A stretch of DNA of 49,942 bases, from assembly GCA_902477765.1 (NCBI GenBank), contig CABSIM010000016.1:1-49942 (forward strand), written 5' to 3'. Positions 24,103-32,840 of the stretch are shown here, in pieces. The notes beneath the pieces were generated by a model, which did not search any database, had not been told where the DNA came from, and worked only from the letters and a program-made list of their open reading frames with translations. The translations under genes were made by a program, and so were the position numbers. This DNA comes from an uncultured Clostridiaceae bacterium (GTDB lineage: Bacteria; Bacillota; Clostridia; Lachnospirales; Lachnospiraceae). Every line of letters begins with the position of its first letter. Within the stretch, counting starts at the first letter, position 1.

Positions 24103-24843
24103 TCAGAACAGCGCAGAAAGCGCTGCCGCCATGGCCAGTTCGCATACCTGAAGGAAATACCCGGCCAGATCCCCGGTAATGCCGCCGAATTCTTTTATGG
24201 CCATCCTTCGGAACCAAAACCAGACCGCGGCAGACGCCAGAAGCACCAGTCCGCCGGCAGCTCCTGCAGTCAGAAGCCATCCGCCGGAAAAGAAAAGAAA
24301 TCCTGCCATGAACAGCATGGTCACGCGCCTTTCACTTCCTCTGGTAAGGTCCGCAAGCATTCCGGAAGTCCTGGCATTGGGAAGAACGGCAGAAGCCAGT
24401 CCGCTGAGTGAACGGGAAACCACAAATCCCACGGATGTCAGGACTGCCCCCCGTCGTGTCAGAATGGAATAGAAGGAAAAGAGAAACAGCAGATACAGGC
24501 AGCCGTAAATAACCGCAAAGGCACCCGTATGGGAATCCTTGAGGATCTCCAGTTTTTTCTCTCTGCTCCCGAAAGAAGCCCTGGCATCACAGGTATCCAG
24601 AAAACCGTCCATATGGATTCCTCCGGTCACAAATACCGGCACCGCTGTCAGGACTGCACCCTTCAGAACAGACGGCACCTTCCAGGCCTCCACAACACAG
24701 AACGCCAGGAAAAACAGGATTCCCACGGGAATTCCCACGGCAGGGAACCAGCAGATGGCATACTTTTTATCTTTTTCTTCCCATGGAAACACCGGCATGG
24801 GTATGCGGGAATACAGGGAAAATGCAATGGCCAGGGCTTTCAC
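24103..24843 (-). CDS. cobS: Adenosylcobinamide-GDP ribazoletransferase
   Basis: A 246-residue membrane enzyme that joins adenosylcobinamide-GDP with alpha-ribazole to make adenosylcobalamin (phosphate). The start MKALAIAFSLYSRIPMP and the Asp-rich HMDGFLDTCDA motif (about 77-87) are diagnostic; EILKDSHTGAFAVIYG follows. Several membrane segments are present. The start overlaps the cobT stop by four bases. The cobU kinase/guanylyltransferase that makes its substrate is not in the window. Confidence 0.95.
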   Translation of the reverse strand: MKALAIAFSLYSRIPMPVFPWEEKDKKYAICWFPAVGIPVGILFFLAFCVVEAWKVPSVLKGAVLTAVPVFVTGGIHMDGFLDTCDARASFGSREKKLEILKDSHTGAFAVIYGCLYLLFLFSFYSILTRRGAVLTSVGFVVSRSLSGLASAVLPNARTSGMLADLTRGSERRVTMLFMAGFLFFSGGWLLTAGAAGGLVLLASAAVWFWFRRMAIKEFGGITGDLAGYFLQVCELAMAAALSALF

Positions 24844-26027
24844 TTCTTTTCTCCTTCATAATCTTTATATGGTTCCACCTGAATATCTCCGAAAGTGCTC
24901 ATGTCCCGGTAAACTGCCGCCGCCATGGAAAGAACCGGAAGCAGGGCCACGGCTCCGCTTCCCTCCCCCAGGTGCATGCCGAAATCCATAGGTGCTTTCA
25001 TTTCCAGCGCTTCCATAACCCGGATGGCTGCCGGTTCTGATGAAGTGTGCGACGCCAGAATAAAATCCCGGGCCGCCGGACAGATACGGACCGCCGTCAG
25101 TGCGGATACTGCGGAAATAAAACCATCCATCACCACAGGAATCCGGTGCAGAGCACCTCCCAGAAACAGCCCGGTCATTCCGGCGAGGTCAAATCCCCCA
25201 AGCTCCGCCATCAGGCATACCGCGTCTTCCGGAGAAGCCGTTTCCTTTCCGAATTCCGGATGTGCTGTGAAAAACCGTTCCATTGCCTGTTTTACGACAC
25301 GGCGTTTTCTCAGGAGCCCCTCATCAGACAGCCCCGCTCCTCGGCCGGTGGCCTCTTCCGGAGACAGACCCAGAAAGACCGATGCCAAGGCACTGCTGGG
25401 GGTGGTATTTCCGATTCCCATTTCCCCGGTGGCCAGAATCTGATATCCCATGGCCTTCAGATCACCTGCCAGGCTGATGCCGGCGGACAGCGCCCGGATA
25501 CAGTCTTCTTCCGTCATGGCCGGTTCCTTTGCCAGATTTTTGGTGCCTTTCTGAATCTTCCGGTCCAGAATCCGGAAAGGAACCGGATCGGGAACTCCTC
25601 TTCGTTCTCCGATCATTCCCATATCCACCGGAAACAGATCCGTTCCGGAAATCCGGCACATGACAGCCACGGAGGTCTGCCCCGATGTGAAGTTTTCCGC
25701 CACAATGCCTGTTACTTCCTGCCCTGTCTGAGTCACGCCTTCCTCCACAACGCCATGATCCCCGCACATCACTGCCAGAGCGGACCGTTCAGGAAAAAAG
25801 GGGCCCGCGTCTTCCCGGATACCGGCGATTCTTATAAGATAGGTTTCCAGAAGTCCCAGACTCCCGATGGGTTTTGCAATGGCGTTCAGACGACGTCCCG
25901 CTTCCTCCATGGCCTCATGATTCAGGGGGCGGACTCCGGAAAGCAGTGTCATCAGTTCCTGCTTTTCTTTCCCTGTCCGCTTTGGTCCGATCCCTGTTTT
26001 TTCTTCTGTTCCGTTTTCATGCATCAT
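24840..26027 (-). CDS. cobT: Nicotinate-nucleotide-dimethylbenzimidazole phosphoribosyltransferase
   Basis: A 395-residue CobT that activates the lower ligand base to alpha-ribazole phosphate. Conserved parts are KPIGSLGLLE, VMCGDHGVVEEGVTQTG, GEMGIGNTTPSSAL and the catalytic-type Glu in HLGEGSGAVAL near the end. About 50 residues precede the usual core; the ATG at 26027 overlaps the cbiA stop (ATGA) and has an AGGAAGG site. It is coupled to both neighbours by 4-base overlaps. Confidence 0.94.
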   Translation of the reverse strand: MMHENGTEEKTGIGPKRTGKEKQELMTLLSGVRPLNHEAMEEAGRRLNAIAKPIGSLGLLETYLIRIAGIREDAGPFFPERSALAVMCGDHGVVEEGVTQTGQEVTGIVAENFTSGQTSVAVMCRISGTDLFPVDMGMIGERRGVPDPVPFRILDRKIQKGTKNLAKEPAMTEEDCIRALSAGISLAGDLKAMGYQILATGEMGIGNTTPSSALASVFLGLSPEEATGRGAGLSDEGLLRKRRVVKQAMERFFTAHPEFGKETASPEDAVCLMAELGGFDLAGMTGLFLGGALHRIPVVMDGFISAVSALTAVRICPAARDFILASHTSSEPAAIRVMEALEMKAPMDFGMHLGEGSGAVALLPVLSMAAAVYRDMSTFGDIQVEPYKDYEGEKK

Positions 26028-27451
26028 ATTCTGTTTCCTTCCTGCTTCCGATGTGCCTCTTCCTTCTTTTTCCTTCTTCTCAAAAAAGCGCCTTCCACAA
26101 ATCCGCGGGGAGGACAGCTGTAGAAGTGAAAGTGGGGAAATCCGGCATAAAAATATGGTTTTCCAAAGGCACACTCCCATTTTTTCCCGGATGATTTCTT
26201 GCAGGCCACATATTCATTCCCATTTTCCGTGGTATCCCAGTAATGGAATTCATGTGCCGGCACGGTTCCTGAAAAGAGCATATCTTCCCGCTTTCCGGTC
26301 ATGGTCACATAGCCGAATCTCCGAAGTTTCCCGGAATTTGATCCGCGGCCGGGCAGAAATCCGGCCATGGGAAACACCCTTCCGCCGGCATCTTCCAGTT
26401 CTTTCTGAAGATACAGAAAGCCTCCGCATTCGGCAATGCAGGGCAGTCCGTCCTCCAGCTGTTCCCGGATGTCCGTGCGCATGGAGATATTCCCGGAAAG
26501 TTGTTCTGCGTAAAGCTCCGGGTATCCTCCGCCCAGATACAGGCCATCCGCCCCGGCAGGGATGCGGCTGTCCCGGATCGGGGAAAAAAAGCAGAGTTCT
26601 GCCCCCATGGCCTCCAGAAGTTCCAGGTTATCCTGATAATAAAAACAGAACGCCTCATCCATGGCAACTGCAATCAGCGGCTTTTCCTCTTCCTTGCAGA
26701 CAGGCAGTCTTTCCGTTTCCGCCGGCCGGAACTGTATGGGTTCCGCATTGGCGGCAAGCTTTGCAATTCCTTCCAGATCCAGGGTCTTTCCGGCTCTTTC
26801 TGCCAGAAGTTCCGTCTGCTGTCTGAAACCATCCACTTCTTCCGGACGTATCAGTCCCAGATGTCTGCTTTCCCAGGAAAAATCCCGAAAAGAAGGCAGA
26901 TATCCCAGAACCCGGACGCCCAGCTCTTCTTCTGTCTTTTTTTTCAGTTCCGGATACAGAGACGGAGACAGCCGGTTGAAAATCACCCCGCGAATCCGGT
27001 TCTCCTTCCGGAATTCCAGAAATCCTTTGAGGGAAGCCAGAACCGAAAGGCCTCTTCCGGACGCATCCATTACAAGAATCACCGGCGTTCCGGTAATCTG
27101 CGACACATGCCAGGAGCTGGCAAAATCCGACAGGCCTCCGAGGCCGTCATAAAATCCCATGACACCTTCCAGCACACCGATCCGTTTCCCGCCGTCTCCA
27201 TGGCGCCCCAGAAGATATTTCAGTGTATTTTCATCCATCAGAAACCGGTCCAGGTTGTAGGAAGGAATACCCAGTACCTTTTTATGAAACATGGGATCAA
27301 TATAATCCGGTCCGCATTTGAATGCGCAGGGTTCCTTCCCGCATGCGGAAAGCAGGGACAGAACGGCGCAGGTTATCATGGTCTTTCCCTGGCCGCTTCC
27401 GGGAGCGGCGATCATGAATCTGGGAAATTCCGTACTTTTTTCATGTTGCAT
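26024..27451 (-). CDS. cbiA: Cobyrinate a,c-diamide synthase
   Basis: A 475-residue CbiA that uses glutamine and ATP to amidate the a and c side chains. The N-terminal ATP domain has APGSGQGKTMITCA (residues 15-28) and KCGPDYIDPMFH; VLEGVMGFYDG follows; the glutamine amidotransferase domain has the nucleophile in IAECGGFLYL. The start overlaps the end of the cbiJ-E-T gene by 11 bases. Length is typical. Confidence 0.96.
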   Translation of the reverse strand: MQHEKSTEFPRFMIAAPGSGQGKTMITCAVLSLLSACGKEPCAFKCGPDYIDPMFHKKVLGIPSYNLDRFLMDENTLKYLLGRHGDGGKRIGVLEGVMGFYDGLGGLSDFASSWHVSQITGTPVILVMDASGRGLSVLASLKGFLEFRKENRIRGVIFNRLSPSLYPELKKKTEEELGVRVLGYLPSFRDFSWESRHLGLIRPEEVDGFRQQTELLAERAGKTLDLEGIAKLAANAEPIQFRPAETERLPVCKEEEKPLIAVAMDEAFCFYYQDNLELLEAMGAELCFFSPIRDSRIPAGADGLYLGGGYPELYAEQLSGNISMRTDIREQLEDGLPCIAECGGFLYLQKELEDAGGRVFPMAGFLPGRGSNSGKLRRFGYVTMTGKREDMLFSGTVPAHEFHYWDTTENGNEYVACKKSSGKKWECAFGKPYFYAGFPHFHFYSCPPRGFVEGAFLRRRKKKEEAHRKQEGNRI

Positions 27452-29522
27452 TCTGCTCCTCCCCGGTTCCGGTCCCTGAAAACGAAATGATCCAGACCGG
27501 ATTCTGCCCTGTCATCAGATGGCTGCTGCCCGCTTTTCTGGACCTGGAAACCGAAATCTGAACAATCTCCGCATCCTCCGCAGCTCCGCTTTTCAAAAAT
27601 TCCGACACCACTGCCAGAGATTCCAGGGTGATAACATTGAGAACGATTCTGACTTTTCTGTTTCTGCTGAGAAGTTCTGTCAGAATTTCCTTCAGCTTCC
27701 CTCCGCTTCCGCCTATGAACACATGGGTGGGAGCCGGCAGCCCCCTGAGGGCTTCCGGTGCCTCTCCCGGAACAATGGTCAGATTCGGAAGCAGAAAATG
27801 TTTCCGGTTTTTTTCCAGCAGTTCCAGAGCTTCCGGTTTCCGTTCCACCGCATAAACCCGTATGGATTCCGAAACACGTGCGCATTCCGCTGCCACGGAT
27901 CCGGTGCCGGCCCCGATATCGTACACAACAGCGCCCTCCCGGAGCCCCAGCTTTGCAAGAGATACGGCCCGGACTTCCTGCTTTGTCATGGGAACCTCCC
28001 CCCGCAGGAAATCACTGTCCGGAAAACCAGGTGTTATCCGGGTCTCCGGCGCCGCCGGATTTTCCAGATAAATTACGGACAGCGGGGAAATCTCCGTGTT
28101 TTTCAGTTCTTCCGGAGTCCCGGAAAACAGTCTTTCTGACGGAAGGGAAAGATTTTCCCCTACCGTCATCCTCACCTGATTGAGTCCCGCCGCCAGAAGA
28201 AGGCCGCAGATTTTTTTCAGCGTATCCGCTTCCCCTGCCAGAAGGAACAGTCGTTTCTGTCGTGCTGCTGCCGCCAGAATATCATCAGGCCGTCCGTGAA
28301 GACTGGCCAGACACACATTTTCGTAAGAGTCCCCCAGCGCTGCAAAAAAACTGCTGACCGAAGAAATTCCCGGCACAGTCTCCACCCCAAATTCCGGCCG
28401 GTCTTTCAGTGCTTTTCTGAATCCGCCCGCACCGCTGTAAAATCCCGGATCGCCGGAAAATACCACGGCGATTTTTTCATATTCCGGATGTCTGTCCAGA
28501 AATTCCAGTACCTTTTCAGGGCGGTATTCCCTGAGGACCGGTTTCCCGGCAAAGCCAAGAGAGTCCACAAGTCTCCCGGCTCCTGCGATAAGCTGGCTTT
28601 CCATCAGGACCTTCCTGGCTTTTCCCGTGAGAAATTCCGGGTCTCCCGGTCCCGCACCCACCAGACGTACCATTCTCAGCGGCTCTTTTACCGGAAGTCC
28701 CAGCCGTATCTTCAGCCAGCGGACCGTTTCCGCAACAGAAAGCCCCTCTTCCGCCGGTTTTCCTATGACCACAAGTCCTGCTCCGGCAAGTCTTGCGGCT
28801 TCCGCTTTTTCATAAAATCCTCCGGCAGGCCCTGATTCCTTGGTCACCAGCCAGGAAGCCTCCACGCTGTTAAGCATGGCCAGGTTCATTTCCACGGAAA
28901 ACGGTCCCTGCATTGCCATCAGGTGTCTGCCGCGGAATCCCATTTTTCCGCATGCCTCCACAACTTCCGGCAGAGAGAGGACTCTGGCATAAACACGTTC
29001 TTCCCAGTCAGGAATCGTTTTGTATGCTGCCAGTTCCCGGCTGCCCGTGGCCGCCAGGATATTTCCCCTGGTTTTTCCCAGGAAGGCCGCTGCCTCTTCC
29101 AAAGTGGAAAACGTCACACAGGAACCGGAGGGAACACCGGCATTTTCCTCCCCGGCCCTCCCGTTTCTGAAAGAATCCTCTTTTGCAGCATTGCCGGCAG
29201 CCGGAAATGCCCGGAGGACACGGATCCGTTCTGTTCCTGCCGCCTCACAGGCCAGACGGATGTTTTCGGATACCTGCCTGGCAAAAGGATGTGTGGCATC
29301 CAGCACCAGATCATATTTCTTTTCCTTAAAGCAGGCCTCCATCTCTCCGGCATCCAGTCTCCCGGCTCTGGTTCTGATAAATACCCCGTCGGGAATCTCT
29401 TCTCTGCCGTATTCCGTGGCCACATAGACATCCGTCCTGATTCCGGATGTCTCGAGAATCTCCGCCAGCCGCCTTCCTTCAGTGGTCCCGGCAAACAGGC
29501 ACAGCTTTCTGCTCTCTTTCAT
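27441..29522 (-). CDS. cbiJET: CbiJ-CbiE-CbiT triple fusion
   Basis: A 693-residue protein that joins three steps of corrin ring synthesis. Residues 5-272 are the precorrin-6A reductase (AGTTEGRRLA at 11-20, DATHPFA, ITGS-type AATGSRELA). Residues 284-490 are the CbiE C-5 methyltransferase (LVGAGPGDPEFLTGKAR, FSGDPGFYSGAGG, PGISSVS). Residues 498-690 are the CbiT C-15 methyltransferase/decarboxylase (YDIGAGTGSVAAECA). CbiE-CbiT fusions (CobL) are common; adding the reductase in front is less so. The frame is continuous with no sign of an error. It overlaps cbiH by four bases. Confidence 0.95.
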   Translation of the reverse strand: MKESRKLCLFAGTTEGRRLAEILETSGIRTDVYVATEYGREEIPDGVFIRTRAGRLDAGEMEACFKEKKYDLVLDATHPFARQVSENIRLACEAAGTERIRVLRAFPAAGNAAKEDSFRNGRAGEENAGVPSGSCVTFSTLEEAAAFLGKTRGNILAATGSRELAAYKTIPDWEERVYARVLSLPEVVEACGKMGFRGRHLMAMQGPFSVEMNLAMLNSVEASWLVTKESGPAGGFYEKAEAARLAGAGLVVIGKPAEEGLSVAETVRWLKIRLGLPVKEPLRMVRLVGAGPGDPEFLTGKARKVLMESQLIAGAGRLVDSLGFAGKPVLREYRPEKVLEFLDRHPEYEKIAVVFSGDPGFYSGAGGFRKALKDRPEFGVETVPGISSVSSFFAALGDSYENVCLASLHGRPDDILAAAARQKRLFLLAGEADTLKKICGLLLAAGLNQVRMTVGENLSLPSERLFSGTPEELKNTEISPLSVIYLENPAAPETRITPGFPDSDFLRGEVPMTKQEVRAVSLAKLGLREGAVVYDIGAGTGSVAAECARVSESIRVYAVERKPEALELLEKNRKHFLLPNLTIVPGEAPEALRGLPAPTHVFIGGSGGKLKEILTELLSRNRKVRIVLNVITLESLAVVSEFLKSGAAEDAEIVQISVSRSRKAGSSHLMTGQNPVWIISFSGTGTGEEQNAT

Positions 29523-30265
29523 AGGCGGTATCCCCTCGGCGTCACCATGACAGGGCGTGACGGCGTACCGCTCTGCAGTTTCATGGTACAGCTGTTCCCC
29601 ACAAATACCGTGGTAAACATATCTGCCTCATACCCGGCCAGTTCCTTCAGTGTCATGATGGTTTTAAACTCTCCGTCTCTGCCCGCGTTTTTCACCACAC
29701 CGCAGACTGTATCTTCCGGCCTGGACTCCATAAGGATCATGCAGGCCTTCTTCAGATAATCCGCCCGCTTCCTGCTGGACGGATTGTAGAGACATATGGA
29801 AAAATCTCCTTCTGCCGCCATACGAAGACGTTTTTCAATGGTTTCCCACGGAGTCAGCAGATCGCTGAGACTGATAACGGCAAAATCATGCATCAGAGGC
29901 GCTCCCAGAAGGGCTGCTCCCGATAGAGCCGCCGTAATGCCCGGGATGATCTCCACTTCCACTTCCGGAAAATCCCGGCCGATTTCATATACCAGACCCG
30001 CCATGCCGTATACACCGGCATCTCCGCTGCAGATCATGGCCACCTGCCGGTCCTTCATGGCTTCGGAAAACGCCAGAATGCACCTTTCCTTTTCCTGTTT
30101 CATGGGCGTTGTCAGAAATTTTTTGCCGGGAAACGATTTTTTCACCAGTTCCACATACACGGTATATCCCACAATCACATCACAGGCTTCCAGAACCCGT
30201 TCCGCCCGGAATGTCATGGAATCATGATCCCCGGGGCCGATTCCCGTCACATATACTTTTTTCAT
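29519..30265 (-). CDS. cbiH: Cobalt-precorrin-3B C17-methyltransferase
   Basis: A 248-residue SAM-dependent tetrapyrrole methyltransferase that methylates C-17 and drives ring contraction. The start VYVTGIGPGDHDSMT (residues 4-18), VGYTVYVELV and the CbiH-type ICSGDAGVYGMAGL (about 79-92) are clear, as is YNPSSRKR. Only the methyltransferase domain is present: no CbiG domain is fused here, although CbiG is needed just after this step. ATGA overlaps with both neighbours show coupling. Confidence 0.94.
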   Translation of the reverse strand: MKKVYVTGIGPGDHDSMTFRAERVLEACDVIVGYTVYVELVKKSFPGKKFLTTPMKQEKERCILAFSEAMKDRQVAMICSGDAGVYGMAGLVYEIGRDFPEVEVEIIPGITAALSGAALLGAPLMHDFAVISLSDLLTPWETIEKRLRMAAEGDFSICLYNPSSRKRADYLKKACMILMESRPEDTVCGVVKNAGRDGEFKTIMTLKELAGYEADMFTTVFVGNSCTMKLQSGTPSRPVMVTPRGYRL

Positions 30266-31023
30266 GGCTGTTTCCCCTTTCTGTATCCTGTGGTGAAATC
30301 TGCGGCATAAAGCCTCGACCTCTCATAGCTGCCGTCCCCCAGCACATCTCCCAGAAGAATCATGGCCGTATTTCGGATTCCGGCCTTCTCTGCGGTTTCC
30401 GCCAGTTCCGACACCGTGCACCGCAGGATCTTTTCTTCCGGCCAGGTGGCCTTATAGACAATGGCTGCCGGCGCATCCTTGCTCCATCCGGCTGCCTTCA
30501 GTTCCTGCTCCATCTCTTTCAGCATTCCGGCGCTTAAGAATACAGCCATGGTGGACCGGTGTGAAGCCAGACTCCGGAAAGATTCCTTATCCGGGACTGC
30601 AGTACGCCCTGCCATTCTGGTGAGAATCACGGTCTGTGACACGTCCGGCAATGTCAGTTCCGCTTTCAGACAGGCAGCAGCTCCTGCAAAAGAACTGACT
30701 CCCGGACACACATCAAAGGCAACTCCAAGGTCCTCCAGTGCATCCATCTGCTCCCGGATAGCCCCGTACAGGCAGGGGTCTCCCGTATGGAGCCGCACCG
30801 TGGTTTTTCCCTCTTTTTCCGCTGCTTCCATTACTGCCAGCACTTCTTCCAGCGTCATTTTCGAACTGTCCCAGATCCGGCAGTCCGGCCCCGCTTCCTT
30901 AAGAAGCTCCGGATTTACCAGAGAGCCCGCATAAATGATCACATCGGCTTCCCTCAGAAGCTTCTGGCCCCGGACCGTGATCAGATCCGGAGCCCCGCAT
31001 CCTGCTCCGACAAAATGTACCAT
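30262..31023 (-). CDS. cbiF: Cobalt-precorrin-4 C11-methyltransferase
   Basis: A 253-residue CbiF that methylates C-11. It begins MVHFVGAGCGAPDLITVRG, has IIYAGSLVNPELL (about 29-41) and RLHTGDPCLYGAI, all typical of CbiF/CobM. The ATG at 31023 has GGGGAGG upstream; the frame runs on to 31065 but without a site and into the reductase-like gene. It lies 13 bases after that gene. Confidence 0.95.
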   Translation of the reverse strand: MVHFVGAGCGAPDLITVRGQKLLREADVIIYAGSLVNPELLKEAGPDCRIWDSSKMTLEEVLAVMEAAEKEGKTTVRLHTGDPCLYGAIREQMDALEDLGVAFDVCPGVSSFAGAAACLKAELTLPDVSQTVILTRMAGRTAVPDKESFRSLASHRSTMAVFLSAGMLKEMEQELKAAGWSKDAPAAIVYKATWPEEKILRCTVSELAETAEKAGIRNTAMILLGDVLGDGSYERSRLYAADFTTGYRKGKQP

Positions 31024-31036
31024 AACTTCCTCCCCG

Positions 31037-31645
31037 TCAGATATACTGTTCCAATATGGCTGCAAACTGTTCCAGTCCTTGCCGGTCTCTTTCGGAAAAT
31101 CCGAACGTCACAGGGCTGTCCAGATCCAGTACTCCGTACAGGGCACCGTTTTTATGAAGCGGCACCACAATTTCTGACCGGGATGCACTGTCACAGGCGA
31201 TATGTCCCGGAAACAGATGCACATCTTCCACAAGGACCGTTCTGTCCTCCGCTGCTGCCGTACCGCAGACACCCTTGCCCATGCTGATCTCCGTGCAGGC
31301 AGGTTTTCCCTGAAACGGTCCCAGCATCAGCCGGCCTTCCCGGAACAGATAAAATCCCGCCCAGTTAATGCAGGAAAGGGAATCATAAAGCAAGGCTGCT
31401 CCGTTGGACAGGTTCGTCATGTCCCAGGAGACTCCTTCCGCCAGTGCTTCCATCTGACGGCAGAGCAGTCCGTAATCTGTTTTCTGTCTGTCCTGTGTTT
31501 CCATATTCTGTCTCTCCATATTCTCCTTCTCCATGTTTTCCTTTTCCGTATTTTCCTTTCCCTGTCCTGCCGGTTTCAGCCGGTTTTCTTCTCCGCCATC
31601 CTTTTTATCCAAATGTTCCATGGCTCTGGTCCCGGATTCCTCCAC
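31037..31645 (-). CDS. GAF-domain free methionine-(R)-sulfoxide reductase
   Basis: A GAF-domain protein of the fRMsr (YebR/MsrC) type, which reduces free methionine-R-sulfoxide. The three catalytic-type cysteines C117, C127 and C151 keep the exact spacing of E. coli Cys84, Cys94 and Cys118, within KPACTEI, KGVCGTAA and HIACDSASRSEIVVPL. The core (about 57-202) is full length. The N-terminal 55 residues are an odd polar extension ending in a five-residue repeat. A GTG at 31645 (GAGGG upstream, 10 bases after cbiD) is the widest start; an ATG at 31504 with GGAG nine bases upstream would give the normal 155-residue size. It sits between cbiD and cbiF. Confidence 0.88.
   Translation of the reverse strand: MEESGTRAMEHLDKKDGGEENRLKPAGQGKENTEKENMEKENMERQNMETQDRQKTDYGLLCRQMEALAEGVSWDMTNLSNGAALLYDSLSCINWAGFYLFREGRLMLGPFQGKPACTEISMGKGVCGTAAAEDRTVLVEDVHLFPGHIACDSASRSEIVVPLHKNGALYGVLDLDSPVTFGFSERDRQGLEQFAAILEQYI
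31501..31560 (-). repeat. Four tandem 15-base repeats in the reductase gene
   Basis: Four degenerate 15-base units (31501, 31516, 31531, 31546) encode (N-M/T-E-K/R/T-E/Q) pentapeptides near residues 32-50. On the minus strand the units also read as purine-rich Shine-Dalgarno-like tracts followed by in-frame ATG codons. Confidence 0.8.
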
Positions 31646-31655
31646 TGAAATTCCC

Positions 31656-32840
31656 TCACCGGATTCCCTCTGTTGTTTCCTGTTCCCGGGAAATCCGGTC
31701 AGCCAGCGCGTCGGCCCCCTCTGTTTTCCCGATCAGACCGGTTTCCTGAGAAAATAAAAAGACTCCGGTTTCCATGGTGCCGGCTGTGCGCCGGTTCAGA
31801 TGGAACCGGATCCGTTTCAGAAGAATTCCCATGGATGCTTCGCCCAGCCCGGCTGCCGAAAGGATTTCCAGCGCTTCTTCCGACGTATTGGCCAGCCGGA
31901 TTCTTTTCAGCAGCTCCAGACCGGCTCCGGCCTCCAGTGCGCAGGAAAGCATGGTATCCATCCTCCCGTCTCCCTCTCTGGAATGGGTATTCATGATTCC
32001 GTTGCCCAGTTTGACCAGCTTTCCCAGATGCCCGAACAGAAGAAGTCCGGAAAATCCCAGCTCCGCTGCCATATCAATGGTACGTCCGATATAATTGCTG
32101 CAGATCACCGTGGAGCCCTCTGTTGTGTGCTTCAGATACTCCCCTGCACACATCGCCCCCATATTTCCCAGGGCTGCGGCAATCCAGGAACGTCCCTGGG
32201 CGCGCAGCATCTGAAGCTGGGCACGTATGGTCTCCAGAAGTGCCTCTTCGCTCATGGGTTCCACAATTCCCGTGGTTCCCAGAATGGAAATTCCGCCCTG
32301 TATTCCCAGAAGCGGATTGAAAGTCTTTTCCGCGGTTTTCTCCCCTTCCGGAACGGATATGGTCAGAATCAGCGCCCTTTCTTCCCCGGTTTCCCCAAGA
32401 AGATCCTCCACTGCCTGACGGATCATGGCACGGGGCACAGAATTGATGGCGGCTTCTCCCACAGGCTGGTCCAGCCCCTTTCTGGTCACACGGCCCACAC
32501 CGGTGCCTCCCCGGATTGTCACAGCCTCCTCACCAGTTCCTGTTTCTGAGAATTCTGCCCTGCAGAAAATCAGAAGCCCATCTGTCACATCCGGATCATC
32601 ACCGGCATCTTTCCTGACTGCGCACTGAAAGAAACGGCTTCCTGACACACCTGTTCCGGACTCAGGTTCTTCGGTGCAGGCGCTTACTGTAATTCCTGCA
32701 GGAACTCTCAGGGATATCCGCGGCGGGCAGCTGCCGGAAAGGAGTCCCATAACCGCGGCTCTGGCTGCCAGCGCCGCACATGTGCCGGTGGTATATCCTT
32801 TTCTCAGCATGCTTCCGTCTTTATACCGGTATTCTTCCAT
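31656..32840 (-). CDS. cbiD: Cobalt-precorrin-5B C1-methyltransferase
   Basis: A 394-residue CbiD that methylates C-1 of the ring. The N-terminal RKGYTTGTCAALAARAA (residues 13-29) and GGTGVGRVTRKGLDQPVGEAAIN are diagnostic, as are GNMGAMCAGEYLK and FGHLGKLVKL. The ATG at 32840 has AGGAGAAGG upstream and overlaps the end of cobA-hemD by 20 bases. Its product feeds on the CbiG product, yet no cbiG is present in the run. Confidence 0.95.
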   Translation of the reverse strand: MEEYRYKDGSMLRKGYTTGTCAALAARAAVMGLLSGSCPPRISLRVPAGITVSACTEEPESGTGVSGSRFFQCAVRKDAGDDPDVTDGLLIFCRAEFSETGTGEEAVTIRGGTGVGRVTRKGLDQPVGEAAINSVPRAMIRQAVEDLLGETGEERALILTISVPEGEKTAEKTFNPLLGIQGGISILGTTGIVEPMSEEALLETIRAQLQMLRAQGRSWIAAALGNMGAMCAGEYLKHTTEGSTVICSNYIGRTIDMAAELGFSGLLLFGHLGKLVKLGNGIMNTHSREGDGRMDTMLSCALEAGAGLELLKRIRLANTSEEALEILSAAGLGEASMGILLKRIRFHLNRRTAGTMETGVFLFSQETGLIGKTEGADALADRISREQETTEGIR

